From an uncultured bacterium (GTDB lineage Bacteria; Bacillota; Clostridia; Lachnospirales; Lachnospiraceae), in NCBI GenBank assembly GCA_905215155.1, contig CAJMPJ010000008.1, forward strand, positions 1-64,000: a DNA stretch of 64,000 nucleotides. Reading direction: 5' to 3'. A program made the position numbers and the translations under genes. Positions 46,678-55,676 of the stretch are shown here, in pieces. The notes under the pieces were generated by a model. It was not told the origin of the DNA and did no database searches. It saw nothing but the letters and a program-made list of their open reading frames with translations. The stretch's first letter is position 1; the number at the start of each line of letters is the position of its first letter.

Positions 46678-46704
46678 TACAATTTTTTAGATGAAAAAAT
46701 TGTA
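46678..46704. repeat. Perfect 11-bp inverted repeat before the ABC operon
   Basis: TACAATTTTTT (46678-46688) and AAAAAATTGTA (46694-46704) with loop AGATG. It could be a second terminator or an operator: its ends repeat the TACAATT motif found upstream of the AraC gene. Confidence 0.5.
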
Positions 46705-46784
46705 TCTTATGCTGTGTTTCAAGAGCTGTTATGATAAATAAACAGACGGGATGCACAAAAGCCCCAATGATATGGAGGGATGTT

Positions 46785-47723
46785 ATGAATAAGTTTAAGA
46801 AAGCAGAAACAGCAGTTTATAAACACAGCAACGTGCCTTTGAAAACGCGTATTTATCACAACCGGTGGTTTTACGTCATGTTCCTGCCGGTCCTTATCTG
46901 CATGATTCTGTTCAGTTATCTTCCTATGGTCGGTATTTTATATTCCTTTACAGAATATACGCCGTTTACAGATCCGGTTTTTATCGGACTGGAAAATTTT
47001 AAGACCCTGTTTTCCAGTCCCGCTTTCTGGAGGGCATTCAGAAACACTCTTCAGATCAGTTTCATCAACATGGTGCTGGGGCTTGTCTTCAGCGTGGGGC
47101 TTGCCCTTCTCATCGACGAAATCACTCTGATTAAATTCAGGAAGCTAACACAGACCATAGTATACATTCCCCATTTTATATCCTGGGTGGTAGTCGCTTC
47201 CATATTCACCATGTTTTTATCTCCGAAGAATGGAATCATCAATCAGATCATTACCATGTTTGGGGGAGAACCAATTTATTTTCTGGCCAATGAAGACTGG
47301 TGGAGACCGGTTTTTTATGTGGTGAACCGGTGGAAGGAAACCGGCTGGGGAACGATTATCTTTATTGCGGCACTGGCAGGTATGGATCAGGAGATGCACG
47401 AGGCGGCCCGCATTGATGGGGCCAGCCGTCTGCAGAGGATCTGGTTTATTACCTTACCCGCCATTTCAGGCACGATTCTGGTGGTGTTCATCCTAAATCT
47501 TGCCAAGGTCTTAAACCTGTTTGATTCGGTGTGGGTGCTGCAAAATTCCATGGTCCTCGGAGTCTCCGACGTTCTCGGTACCTTCGTATACCGCCTTGGA
47601 ATCACCAGTGCAGATTATGGGCTGTCCACTGCTGCCGGCCTGTTTAAATCCATCATATCGGTGATACTTGTAACCATTGCAAACAGGGCCAGCAAAAAAA
47701 TCAACGGGGAGGGAATCCTATAA
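46785..47723 (+). CDS. ABC sugar transporter permease (LplB-like)
   Basis: Membrane subunit of 312 aa with six membrane helices. The ATPase-contact loop EAARIDGASRLQRIWFITLPA is typical of family-1 carbohydrate permeases, and FSYLPMVGILYSFTEYTP near the N terminus is typical of LplB/YteP types. I use ATG 46785 after GGAGGG; the longer frame adds 18 residues without a ribosome site. It is followed by the second permease with TAATG overlap. No ATPase gene is here, as usual for this group, which shares an MsmX-like ATPase encoded elsewhere. Confidence 0.92.
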   Translation: MNKFKKAETAVYKHSNVPLKTRIYHNRWFYVMFLPVLICMILFSYLPMVGILYSFTEYTPFTDPVFIGLENFKTLFSSPAFWRAFRNTLQISFINMVLGLVFSVGLALLIDEITLIKFRKLTQTIVYIPHFISWVVVASIFTMFLSPKNGIINQIITMFGGEPIYFLANEDWWRPVFYVVNRWKETGWGTIIFIAALAGMDQEMHEAARIDGASRLQRIWFITLPAISGTILVVFILNLAKVLNLFDSVWVLQNSMVLGVSDVLGTFVYRLGITSADYGLSTAAGLFKSIISVILVTIANRASKKINGEGIL

Positions 47724-48601
47724 TGGCAGGAAAAACAGGAGAAAAGTTTTCACTAAAAAAAGGGCATCGGGCAAGAGCCGCGTTTCTGATCTTTAATTAT
47801 CTGTTTTTGAGCATTTTAATGTGTGCGATGGTAATTCCTTTATTAAAAGTATTTGTGGATTCAGTCGACCCATCCACCTATGGAATCCGGCTCTGGCCGA
47901 AAATGTGGGATTTCACCGCTTACACCATGATTTTAAAAAATGTTACATTGTACCGGCCCCTATTGGTATCCGTTCTGACAACGGCTTCCGGAACTGCAGT
48001 GGGCCTGCTTTTGACCACGTTAGGGGCATATGTGATCATTCAGAAAGAGATGCCGGGAAGAAAAATATTAACCAATTTAATCCTTTTCACCATGCTGTTC
48101 AACGGCGGGATGATCCCTGCATATCTGAATATAAGAAATCTGGGACTGATGAACAATCTTTTGGCAGTGATCATTCCCTGCAGCTTGAGTGCGTACAATA
48201 TCATTCTGATGAAAAGCTTTTTTGAGACGATTCCCCAGTCCCTGTACGAAGCGGCGGCTCTTGATGGCTGTACGCCAGTGGATACGTTCTGGAAAATCGT
48301 GCTTCCCCTTTCAAAGCCTGCCCTGGCGTCCATCGGCCTGTTCATATCGGTGGGACTTTGGAATGAATACATGCATTTCATTCTCTATATCACCAATCCC
48401 AACTGGAAGAATTTTCAGGTGAAGGTGAGAGATTTGATTTTAAATGACGGTATCTCAGGAAATGCCGCCACCCTTACCATGTCCCAGGAAATGCTCAAAT
48501 CAGCGGTAGTCATTGTGGTGGTATTCCCATTTTTGATCATTTATCCCTTTGTCCAGAAATATTTTACAAAGGGGGTCACCATTGGAGCCGTAAAGGGGTA
48601 A
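47723..48601 (+). CDS. ABC sugar transporter permease (LplC/YtcP-like)
   Basis: Second membrane subunit, 292 aa, six helices. Family features are FVDSVDPSTYGIRLWPK, the coupling loop LYEAAALDGCTPVDTFWKIVLP and the C terminus YPFVQKYFTKGVTIGAVKG, which is nearly diagnostic of LplC-type permeases. The ATG shares one base with the preceding stop codon. Confidence 0.92.
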   Translation: MAGKTGEKFSLKKGHRARAAFLIFNYLFLSILMCAMVIPLLKVFVDSVDPSTYGIRLWPKMWDFTAYTMILKNVTLYRPLLVSVLTTASGTAVGLLLTTLGAYVIIQKEMPGRKILTNLILFTMLFNGGMIPAYLNIRNLGLMNNLLAVIIPCSLSAYNIILMKSFFETIPQSLYEAAALDGCTPVDTFWKIVLPLSKPALASIGLFISVGLWNEYMHFILYITNPNWKNFQVKVRDLILNDGISGNAATLTMSQEMLKSAVVIVVVFPFLIIYPFVQKYFTKGVTIGAVKG

Positions 48602-48658
48602 AGGCGGCAGTTATACGCAGCGGTTTTATTAAAATTTATATATAAGGAGGATTTCATC

Positions 48659-50158
48659 ATGAGATGGATGAGAAAGGCAGCATCGGTCACAATGGCAGCC
48701 GTCATGGGAGCCACAGTTCTGACCGGCTGTGTGGGAAGCGGAACGGAAACGGCATCGACAAAGGCACCTGCCCAGAGCCAGGAGGGGAAAACTGGGGAAA
48801 GCACAGGGAATACGGCAGAGGCGGAGAAACCGGAAAGCATCCGGTGGATGGTGCATAGCGGCCTAAATGAAGAAAATGGAACGGCTCAGTGGGCAGAAGA
48901 ATATGAACGCTTGACCGGGATTAAGATGAATCTGGATATAATATCCAATAATGAATATTCACAGATGCTTGAATTGTCCTTTGCTTCGGACACGGTACCC
49001 GATATGTTTGACTTGACCGGTGAGAACCTTGCCGTTTATGCAAAGCAGAATGCGGTTGCAGACTTAACGGACCTGGTCAAGAACTCGGAATTATATAAGA
49101 AGGTGGATCCTGCTACCTGGGAAGCAATAAGCTTGAACGGCAGAATTTATGGTGTGCCGATGGAGACACCGTCCGGTGCGGTGACGTATGTCAGAAAAGA
49201 CTGGCTGGACCGCCTTGGAATGGAGGTTCCAACCACGTATGACGAATTTATCGAAATGCTCCGCAGATTTAAAAAGGAAATTCCGGAGTGCACCGTACCC
49301 ATTACCGCACCGGCACTGAAATCTGCCATGAACCTGCCAGAATTTTTCCAGGGGGCAACACCCGAGTTTAAAAAGGTCGATGGAAAATGGGTGGATGGAA
49401 TGGGGCAGGAAAATATGGCCCAGGCGCTGACCAATCTGCGTGCTGTTTACGAGGAAGGGCTGCTGGACAGTGAAGTAATTACCAACACCACCTCCAATTG
49501 CAGGGATCAGTGGTACAGCGGTTCTGTTGGCGTGTTTAATTATTGGGGCGGCTTATGGGGGCAGACATTGACAGAGCGTCTTAAAATGAATGTTCCTGAG
49601 GCAGAAGTCATAGCCATTGAGCCAATAGAAGGGGCTGTATACGAATTTGCCGTACCAAATCTTCTTTGCATTTCAGGAAAGGCAAGCAAAGAGAAGGCAG
49701 CTTCCCTCTTCAAGTACATGATTGAATACATGCACGATGGCGGAGAGGGCCAGGTATTGTTCCAAAGCGGTGTGGAGGGCGTTCACTGGGAGCAGGATGG
49801 AGACCATTTAAAACCACTCCCAACCCTGTCAAACCCGGAAGAGACCTTGAAAAAAGCATGGATTACCCCGTGGCTGGCCATCAGCCCGCTTGAGGTTGAT
49901 GATAAAAAGATGGAGCTGGCACCTGAGGTAGAGAATTCTCTCAAAATCGTAAATGCCCATTGCGTTGCAAAAAATGTTTACCCGGTATCTTCAACTCTTA
50001 CAAAAATCAAATCTGATCTTGAAATGTTAAGGCAGGAAATTATTGCAAAGGTCATCATGGGCGATATGACGGTGGAGGAAGGCATGACAAAATATAAGAC
50101 GGAGTCTGAAATGCTGAACGTACCAAAAGTCGTGGAAGAGATGAATGCCAGCAATTGA
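48659..50158 (+). CDS. Extracellular solute-binding lipoprotein of the LplA-type sugar importer
   Basis: Lipoprotein of 499 aa. The signal peptide ends in the lipobox LTGC, with Cys24 as the acylated residue, followed by a Ser/Thr/Gly-rich tether. The mature protein is a family-1 binding protein (RIYGVPMETPSGAVTYVRKD, MYDL-like DMFDLTGENLAVYA). It should deliver an oligosaccharide, possibly from pectin or host glycan, to the two permeases upstream. AAGGAGGATTTC precedes the ATG. A bidirectional terminator follows. Confidence 0.92.
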   Translation: MRWMRKAASVTMAAVMGATVLTGCVGSGTETASTKAPAQSQEGKTGESTGNTAEAEKPESIRWMVHSGLNEENGTAQWAEEYERLTGIKMNLDIISNNEYSQMLELSFASDTVPDMFDLTGENLAVYAKQNAVADLTDLVKNSELYKKVDPATWEAISLNGRIYGVPMETPSGAVTYVRKDWLDRLGMEVPTTYDEFIEMLRRFKKEIPECTVPITAPALKSAMNLPEFFQGATPEFKKVDGKWVDGMGQENMAQALTNLRAVYEEGLLDSEVITNTTSNCRDQWYSGSVGVFNYWGGLWGQTLTERLKMNVPEAEVIAIEPIEGAVYEFAVPNLLCISGKASKEKAASLFKYMIEYMHDGGEGQVLFQSGVEGVHWEQDGDHLKPLPTLSNPEETLKKAWITPWLAISPLEVDDKKMELAPEVENSLKIVNAHCVAKNVYPVSSTLTKIKSDLEMLRQEIIAKVIMGDMTVEEGMTKYKTESEMLNVPKVVEEMNASN

Positions 50159-50191
50159 ACAGGCACCATAAAAGAACAATAAATCATAGGG

Positions 50192-50235
50192 AAAAGAGAA
50201 ACTGCCGGGACGGTGTCTGCAGCAGTTTCTCTTTT
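50192..50235. terminator. Bidirectional terminator between the ABC operon and the second AraC gene
   Basis: AAAAGAGAAACTGC (50192-50205) pairs perfectly with GCAGTTTCTCTTTT (50222-50235). A and T ends suit termination from both converging genes. Confidence 0.8.
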
Positions 50236-50245
50236 ATTACCTGGG

Positions 50246-51061
50246 TTATTTGATTTCATCCGATTGACTCCGGATACGCTTTCTGTACTCTTGCGGTGAG
50301 ACTCCAACGGACTGTTTGAAAATCCTGCTGAAATAAAGAGGATCTGAATATCCGATGCTTTGGGCGATTTCATTGCAGCCAAAGGAACTGGAATACAAAA
50401 GCTCTTTTGCTTTGTTCATCCGGATGTCCATAATGTATTGCTGGGGTGTTTTCCCGGTGTATCGTTTGAAACAGCGGATAAACCAGCAGCAGCTGACATT
50501 GTATTTTTTTGCGTAATTGCTGATCCTTAATGGAAGATGGTAGGACTGGTGGAAATCGACGATAGCCTTTTCAATGAAACCGGTGGTGCTCCACCGTCCA
50601 TTTTCATTTTCGGAAAAATACCTTGCGGTAAGCTCAATCAATTCTTTCATATATAAATTGGTGATAGGGAGATAGCGGCTCCTTTTTACCTGAAGTTCCT
50701 GGATCATCGTTTGAAGCAGTAAGACAAACTCGCTTTGAGGACCGGTCCGGTAAATCCCGCTTTTGCCAAAGCCTGCCTGGGTCAAAAGCGTTTCCGCCTG
50801 ATTGCCTGTAAAATGGACCCAGTAGACCTCCGGCTGGTGGATCAGCTCATAGCGGTAATACTGGCTGTCACCCGGATGATATAAGACCATGTGGCCCTCC
50901 CCGACCGGATGGAGCTTTCCTTCCATCTGAAAATACACCCGGCCCTTGGCAACATACAGTAGTTGATAATCCTGACGTCCGTATGGACGGGTAGTCTCAA
51001 AACATTGCTGTGTGACCAGCCGATAATGTCCCGCACTGTTGACCAGAATATCATACTTCAT
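50246..51061 (-). CDS. AraC-family transcriptional regulator with cupin sensor
   Basis: Soluble regulator of 271 aa. Residues about 20-110 are the AraC-type cupin (DYQLLYVAKGRVYFQMEG, LYHPGDSQYYRY, VYWVHFTG); the last 95 residues are the double helix-turn-helix (ISNYAKKYNVSCCWFIRCFK, CNEIAQSIGYSDPLYFSRIF). I use ATG 51061 with GAGGTG upstream; a GTG at 51127 would add 22 residues. It converges on the sugar importer and probably responds to the same or a derived sugar. Confidence 0.88.
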   Translation of the reverse strand: MKYDILVNSAGHYRLVTQQCFETTRPYGRQDYQLLYVAKGRVYFQMEGKLHPVGEGHMVLYHPGDSQYYRYELIHQPEVYWVHFTGNQAETLLTQAGFGKSGIYRTGPQSEFVLLLQTMIQELQVKRSRYLPITNLYMKELIELTARYFSENENGRWSTTGFIEKAIVDFHQSYHLPLRISNYAKKYNVSCCWFIRCFKRYTGKTPQQYIMDIRMNKAKELLYSSSFGCNEIAQSIGYSDPLYFSRIFKQSVGVSPQEYRKRIRSQSDEIK

Positions 51062-51208
51062 ATCAGCAGCACCTCGTTCCTCCGTATTGTAATATCCGGA
51101 ATCGTTAATCACTAAAAATCCCTCCACTTCTCATTTCTGTTTCCACTATACCACCTGATTGGGCCGATGTCTATGAGGAAGCAGGCACATGGAGGCAACC
51201 GCATGGAT

Positions 51209-51237
51209 TTGACATTGGTTTCCCAATGTGTTAGTAT
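51209..51237 (+). promoter_or_regulatory. Promoter of the glycine riboswitch transcript
   Basis: TTGACA (51209-51214) and TAGTAT (51232-51237) are 17 bases apart, placing the start near 51244, just before the first aptamer. Confidence 0.6.
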
Positions 51238-51261
51238 TAAAAACAATATAATATCAGCAAG

Positions 51262-51436
51262 TGAAGTTTGTAGGAAAGTGGCGTAAGCCTACCGAAGGAG
51301 TAACACTCTCAGGTGCCTGGATATCCGGGTGTGGACTATAAATGGATGTAACTCTGGAGAATCTCATTTCATGAGTGCCGAAGGTGTAAGGAACGAAACG
51401 ATTCGTTTTAATCTCTCAGGCGAAAGGACAGAGAAC
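51262..51436 (+). ncRNA. Tandem glycine riboswitch (two aptamers)
   Basis: Two glycine aptamers in series. The first, about 51268-51337, has ACCGAAGGAGTAA and CTCTCAGGTGCC. The second, about 51354-51434, has GCCGAAGGTGTAAGG, CTCTCAGGCGAAAGGACAG and a closing GAGAA/CAGAG region, all hallmark gcvT-type elements. It precedes an alanine/glycine symporter and a terminator, so it should tie transporter expression to the glycine level. Whether it works as on or off switch needs the expression platform to be tested. Confidence 0.92.
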
Positions 51437-51475
51437 CTATAGGTGGAAAATTTGGGTTTATTTGTGGGTTTCCGG

Positions 51476-51508
51476 AGTCAAATCATGTTATTGTGGTTTG
51501 GCTTTTTT
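51476..51508 (+). terminator. Expression-platform terminator of the glycine riboswitch
   Basis: AGTCAAATCA (51476-51485) pairs with TGGTTTGGCT (51494-51503) with G-U pairs, followed by a T-run to 51508. It lies 80 bases before the symporter start and is the likely switchable terminator. Confidence 0.65.
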
Positions 51509-51589
51509 ATTTGTTGAAAAAACTGCGGATGTTCAAAATTCAATAAAAGCTGGGTATCCGTATAAAAATTTAGGAGGAGATTTTAGAGT

Positions 51590-52981
51590 ATGGAATGGTT
51601 TTCAGAATTGGTCGTCAGTATCAACAAGGTGTTATGGGATGTGTTTTTGATCATTGTTCTTTGTGGTGCAGGGGTGTATTTTACCATTCTCACCAAAGGA
51701 GTACAATTTCGCAGATTCAAGCAAAGCTTTCAGCTGACCTTTGGCTCGATCACTTTAAGAGGCAAGGAGGCCAGCGAAAAAGAAGGGATGACATCCTTCC
51801 AGTCGCTGCTCACCTCGGTTTCCGCGCAGATCGGTACCGGGAATCTGGCGGGTGTGGCGACAGCCATGGTATCCGGAGGGCCTGGTTCGGTGTTCTGGAT
51901 GTGGGTCAGCGCCATTTTAGGTATGGCCACGATCTATGCGGAAGCCACCCTTGCCCAGCGTTATAAAACTACGGTCAATGGAGAACTGGTGGGAGGACCC
52001 GTATATTACATACGTGCTGCCATCAAGGGACCAGCCGGTAAGGTGGTTGCAGCCATTTTTTCTGTTTTCATCATAATTGCACTGGGTTTTATGGGAAATA
52101 TGGTTCAGGCAAATTCCGTAGGCGGTGCCATGGAGGCAGCGTTCGGGGTCCCTTCGGAATCTATTGGCGCAGGTCTGGCAATCCTTTCTCTGCTTGTTTT
52201 CCTGGGGGGCGTAAAGCGGATCGTTGCTGTTGCGGAAAAGGTGGTTCCTTTTATGGCGGTTTTCTTCACCCTGTCTTCTCTGGTGGTGATCGGTGTGAAT
52301 TTCCGAAATATTATTCCTGCATTTTATGATATTTTCGTTGGAGCTTTTCGGCCACAGGCAGTTTTGGGGGGAGTTTTGGGAGTAAGCGTGCAGAAATCCA
52401 TTCGTTTTGGGATTGCCCGTGGATTGTTCACCCATGAGGCCGGTATGGGATCGACCCCTCATGCACATGCTCTGGCAAGGGTAAAGCATCCCTGCGAGCA
52501 GGGACTTGTGGCCATGATGGGGGTGTTCATTGATACCATTGTCTTACTGCCTTTGACAGTTCTTGCGATTTTAACTTCTGGTGTTCTTGGCACAACCGAT
52601 ACGGAAGGCGGGTTTGTTACAGGAATCGAACTGACACAGTCAGCGTTTTCCCAGGTCTTTGGGCATTTCGGGTATGTGATCATCGCCATCTGCGTGTTTT
52701 TCTTTGCTTTTGCGACGATTATGGGCTGGTACTTTTTCGGACTTGCAAATGTAAAATACTTATTTGGTAAAAAGGCCGTATCCGTCTATGCCATCCTGGT
52801 TTCCATATTTGTGGGGATTGGCTGTGCACTTAAAGTCGATCTTGTGTGGAATCTGGCAGATTTATTTAATGGTTTGATGGTTATCCCCAATATTTCGGCT
52901 TTGCTTCTTCTGGGCGGTGTGGTAGTAAAGCTTACGAAAGACTGGGAGTCCGGGAAATCAAACAATATGGAACAAGAGTAA
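51590..52981 (+). CDS. AGCS-family Na+:alanine/glycine symporter
   Basis: Sodium-coupled amino acid carrier of 463 aa with about ten to eleven membrane helices. Family motifs: SVSAQIGTGNLAGVATAM, SGGPGSVFWMWVSAILGMATIYAEA, and RGLFTHEAGMGSTPHAHA. The tandem glycine riboswitch upstream shows glycine is the relevant substrate. GGAGGAGATTTTAGAGT precedes the ATG. If the V-ATPase extrudes Na+, it would supply the gradient this carrier uses. Confidence 0.93.
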   Translation: MEWFSELVVSINKVLWDVFLIIVLCGAGVYFTILTKGVQFRRFKQSFQLTFGSITLRGKEASEKEGMTSFQSLLTSVSAQIGTGNLAGVATAMVSGGPGSVFWMWVSAILGMATIYAEATLAQRYKTTVNGELVGGPVYYIRAAIKGPAGKVVAAIFSVFIIIALGFMGNMVQANSVGGAMEAAFGVPSESIGAGLAILSLLVFLGGVKRIVAVAEKVVPFMAVFFTLSSLVVIGVNFRNIIPAFYDIFVGAFRPQAVLGGVLGVSVQKSIRFGIARGLFTHEAGMGSTPHAHALARVKHPCEQGLVAMMGVFIDTIVLLPLTVLAILTSGVLGTTDTEGGFVTGIELTQSAFSQVFGHFGYVIIAICVFFFAFATIMGWYFFGLANVKYLFGKKAVSVYAILVSIFVGIGCALKVDLVWNLADLFNGLMVIPNISALLLLGGVVVKLTKDWESGKSNNMEQE

Positions 52982-53010
52982 CCGGTTCAAAACGTAAAAA
53001 ATGCTTCATA

Positions 53011-53051
53011 CAGCTATCATTTCCACAGGATGGAAGGATAGCTGTTTTTTT
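53011..53051 (+). terminator. Intrinsic terminator after the symporter gene
   Basis: CAGCTATC (53011-53018) pairs with GATAGCTG (53037-53044); an inner TTCCA/TGGAA continues the stem. Seven Ts follow. Confidence 0.8.
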
Positions 53052-53212
53052 ATTTATTAAAATTTTGTAAAAATATGTCGAAAAAACTTAAAATTAATTA
53101 ATGCATAATTAATGGCTTTCTGAAAATAAATGTTTATAATAGGTCTTTGTGGTATGTGTTTCCAGGAAATATCATTGAACCACAGTATAGCAGCGAGAGG
53201 GAGGACAACCCG

Positions 53213-54607
53213 GTGGTTTTCAGCAGTTTAGAATTTATATTCCGCTTTTTTCCGATATTTCTGGTGATTTATTATGCAATGCCTGACAAACATAGAAATA
53301 AGGTCCTTTTTATAGGAAGTCTTTGTTTTTATGCCCTGGGAGATTTTCGGTATCTTCCTTTGCTTCTCGTGTCCATTGGAATTAATTACTTGGCAGTCAG
53401 GCAGATGCTGCAGCACCGGGAGCGTGCAAGGGCATGGCTCACGGGAGCGTTGATTTTTAATATAGGGACGTTGTTTTTCTTTAAATACATTGATTTTCTC
53501 ATAGAAAATGTGAATCTTTTCTTAAAACTGTTTCATTCCGGTATCAGCATTGCTTCTTTCCACCTGGATTTGCCGCTGGGAATCAGCTTTTATACGTTTC
53601 AGATCATTTCCTGCGTTGTGGATGTGTACCGGGGGGACATTGGAGAAGAACTTACCTTATCCGGCTTTGCCACCTATGTGGCCATGTTCCCCAAAATAAT
53701 ATCCGGTCCCATTACTTCCTTTGGGGAACTGGCAAAAGAACTGTCTGTCAGAAAATACAGTTTGTTCAAGCTGGAAATGGGCTTGAGATTTTTTATTCTG
53801 GGACTTGGGATGAAGGTTCTGGTTGCTGACCGGCTGGGGCTTTTGTGGAACGATATACAGACCATCGGTTTTGAAAGCATTTCCACGCCCCTTGCCTGGC
53901 TGGGATCGGTGGGATACAGCATACAGCTTTATCTGGATTTTCAGGGCTATTCCCTTATGGCAATCGGAATCGGGAGAATGCTGGGCTTTTACCTGCCTTC
54001 CAACTTCAGTCACCCTTACATAGCGAAATCTGTAACAGAATTCTGGCGCAGATGGCACAAGACACTTGGAATGTGGTTTAGAAATTACGTCTATATCCCC
54101 CTGGGAGGAAACCGCCGCGGCAATGTAAGACTGGCAGGGAATCTTTTCGTGGTATGGCTCCTTACGGGATTATGGCACGGAGCCAGCTGGAATTACGTGT
54201 TATGGGGACTGGTGCTGTTTTTGCTTATTTTCCTTGAAAAGCTATTTTTTAAGCCGGTATTGGACAAATCTAGGATTTTATCCAGATGCTATATGCTTTT
54301 TGTGATTCCCATTACGTGGATGATTTTTGCCATCAATCATCTAAAACAGCTGGGCATCTATCTTGGCAGAATGTTTGGCCTTTATCAGGGAGTGAATGTC
54401 AATCCCGGAGATTTTACGAAATACCTCCTACAGTATAAATGGCTGTTTCTGGCCGGGGGATTTCTTTGTCTTCCCTATGGGAAAAAGATATTCAGCAAAT
54501 ATCAGAATCATCTGATCTGTACGGTTTTTCTTCTTGTGATATTCTGGTATTGTGTTTACCTGCTTTCCAATGGGGCGAATAATCCGTTTTTATATTTTAA
54601 ATTTTAG
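53213..54607 (+). CDS. MBOAT-family membrane O-acyltransferase (AlgI/PatA-like)
   Basis: Membrane acyltransferase of 464 aa with about ten to twelve helices, which passes acetyl groups across the membrane for modification of a surface polymer. The catalytic His lies in LLTGLWHGASWNY; FWRRWHKTLGMWFRNYVYIPLGG is the family signature. I use GTG 53213, where the protein begins MVFSSLEFIF like its relatives and GGGAGG lies upstream; the frame runs further back without a ribosome site. It is paired with an SGNH hydrolase 25 bases downstream. Confidence 0.9.
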   Translation: MVFSSLEFIFRFFPIFLVIYYAMPDKHRNKVLFIGSLCFYALGDFRYLPLLLVSIGINYLAVRQMLQHRERARAWLTGALIFNIGTLFFFKYIDFLIENVNLFLKLFHSGISIASFHLDLPLGISFYTFQIISCVVDVYRGDIGEELTLSGFATYVAMFPKIISGPITSFGELAKELSVRKYSLFKLEMGLRFFILGLGMKVLVADRLGLLWNDIQTIGFESISTPLAWLGSVGYSIQLYLDFQGYSLMAIGIGRMLGFYLPSNFSHPYIAKSVTEFWRRWHKTLGMWFRNYVYIPLGGNRRGNVRLAGNLFVVWLLTGLWHGASWNYVLWGLVLFLLIFLEKLFFKPVLDKSRILSRCYMLFVIPITWMIFAINHLKQLGIYLGRMFGLYQGVNVNPGDFTKYLLQYKWLFLAGGFLCLPYGKKIFSKYQNHLICTVFLLVIFWYCVYLLSNGANNPFLYFKF

Positions 54608-54632
54608 TATTACATAGGACGAAAGGATAACG

Positions 54633-55568
54633 ATGAAAAATATGGGAGACTTTAAAAGATGCCGTCTGCTGGTTCTGTTATCTGCCAGCACCGTGGCCTT
54701 GTCATTGGTTGGATATCTTGGCAAAAATAATGTTTACGCCGAAAATTCTGTGGATCTGATAAAATCTCCCCAGCTGGCAGCGGTTTTTGAAGGAATGGAA
54801 CAGGGAAAGTACCCCTGGGATATCCTGGCATTTGGTTCCAAACAGGCAGATGCCAATGTCCCGGAATCCTCCACATCTGCAGGGGAGGAGACAACCGCCG
54901 GCACAGAATCCACAGCCAGTACGGAATCGGCAGCCAGTACAGAAGCAGCGGTCCCTGAAGGTTCTCCACTCTTTACAACCGTGGATCAAAGCTATTTTGA
55001 TGATGCTTTATTCATCGGAGATTCCAGAACGGTTGGTTTATCCCAGTATTCCGGCTGGAAGAATCCGGTTTACTATGCAGATGTGGGCCTTACAATCTAT
55101 GATGTTTTTGACAAAAAGATCGCAGAAGTGAACGGGGAAAAACTTACAATAGATAAAGCGTTGGAAAAACAGAAATTTGGTAAGATTTATATTATGCTGG
55201 GGATCAACGAATTGGGAAGAGGAACGACCGGGAAATTTGCAGAAAGGTACCGTCAGGTAATTGGAAGAATCAGGGAGCTTCAGCCGGATGCGTTGATATT
55301 TATCGAAGGGATCATGAAAGTCTCCAAAAAGAAATCGGATACGGACCCAATCTTCAACAATCAAAACATAAATGAAAGAAATGCTGCCATAGAAACGCTG
55401 GCGGACAATACCAGCGTCTTTTATATTGATGTGAATCAGGCCATTGCTGATGAGACAGGTGGGATACCGGCGGAGGATACGTTTGACAATGTTCATTTAA
55501 AAGCGGCGTATTACCATCTCTGGACCGATTTTCTGCTGACCCATGGAATTATAAAAACTTTTTCATGA
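54633..55568 (+). CDS. Exported SGNH/GDSL hydrolase, partner of the MBOAT protein
   Basis: Extracellular or membrane-anchored esterase/acetyltransferase of 311 aa. A hydrophobic segment at residues about 11-28 serves as signal or anchor. A low-complexity Ser/Thr/Glu/Ala linker (about 78-110, with TEST and STES repeats) precedes the catalytic domain. The SGNH blocks are FIGDSRTVGL (Ser), MLGINELG (Asn) and DNVHLKAAYY (Asp, His). Together with the MBOAT gene it forms a two-part O-acetylation system for a cell-wall or exopolysaccharide, like AlgI/AlgJ or PatA/PatB. Confidence 0.85.
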   Translation: MKNMGDFKRCRLLVLLSASTVALSLVGYLGKNNVYAENSVDLIKSPQLAAVFEGMEQGKYPWDILAFGSKQADANVPESSTSAGEETTAGTESTASTESAASTEAAVPEGSPLFTTVDQSYFDDALFIGDSRTVGLSQYSGWKNPVYYADVGLTIYDVFDKKIAEVNGEKLTIDKALEKQKFGKIYIMLGINELGRGTTGKFAERYRQVIGRIRELQPDALIFIEGIMKVSKKKSDTDPIFNNQNINERNAAIETLADNTSVFYIDVNQAIADETGGIPAEDTFDNVHLKAAYYHLWTDFLLTHGIIKTFS

Positions 55569-55676
55569 CATAAAATGGAACATATTTTATTCAAGGTATT
55601 TCCAAAAGTCAATATTTCGACTATAATTTTGTTAATAGTCAGAAAAAATTCTTTTTAAGAACGAGAGGCATAATGG

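Noticed and set aside
51462..51650. 62-aa plus-strand ORF between the glycine riboswitch and the symporter
   Set aside because: Occupies the riboswitch terminator and the start of the symporter gene in another frame; no ribosome site.
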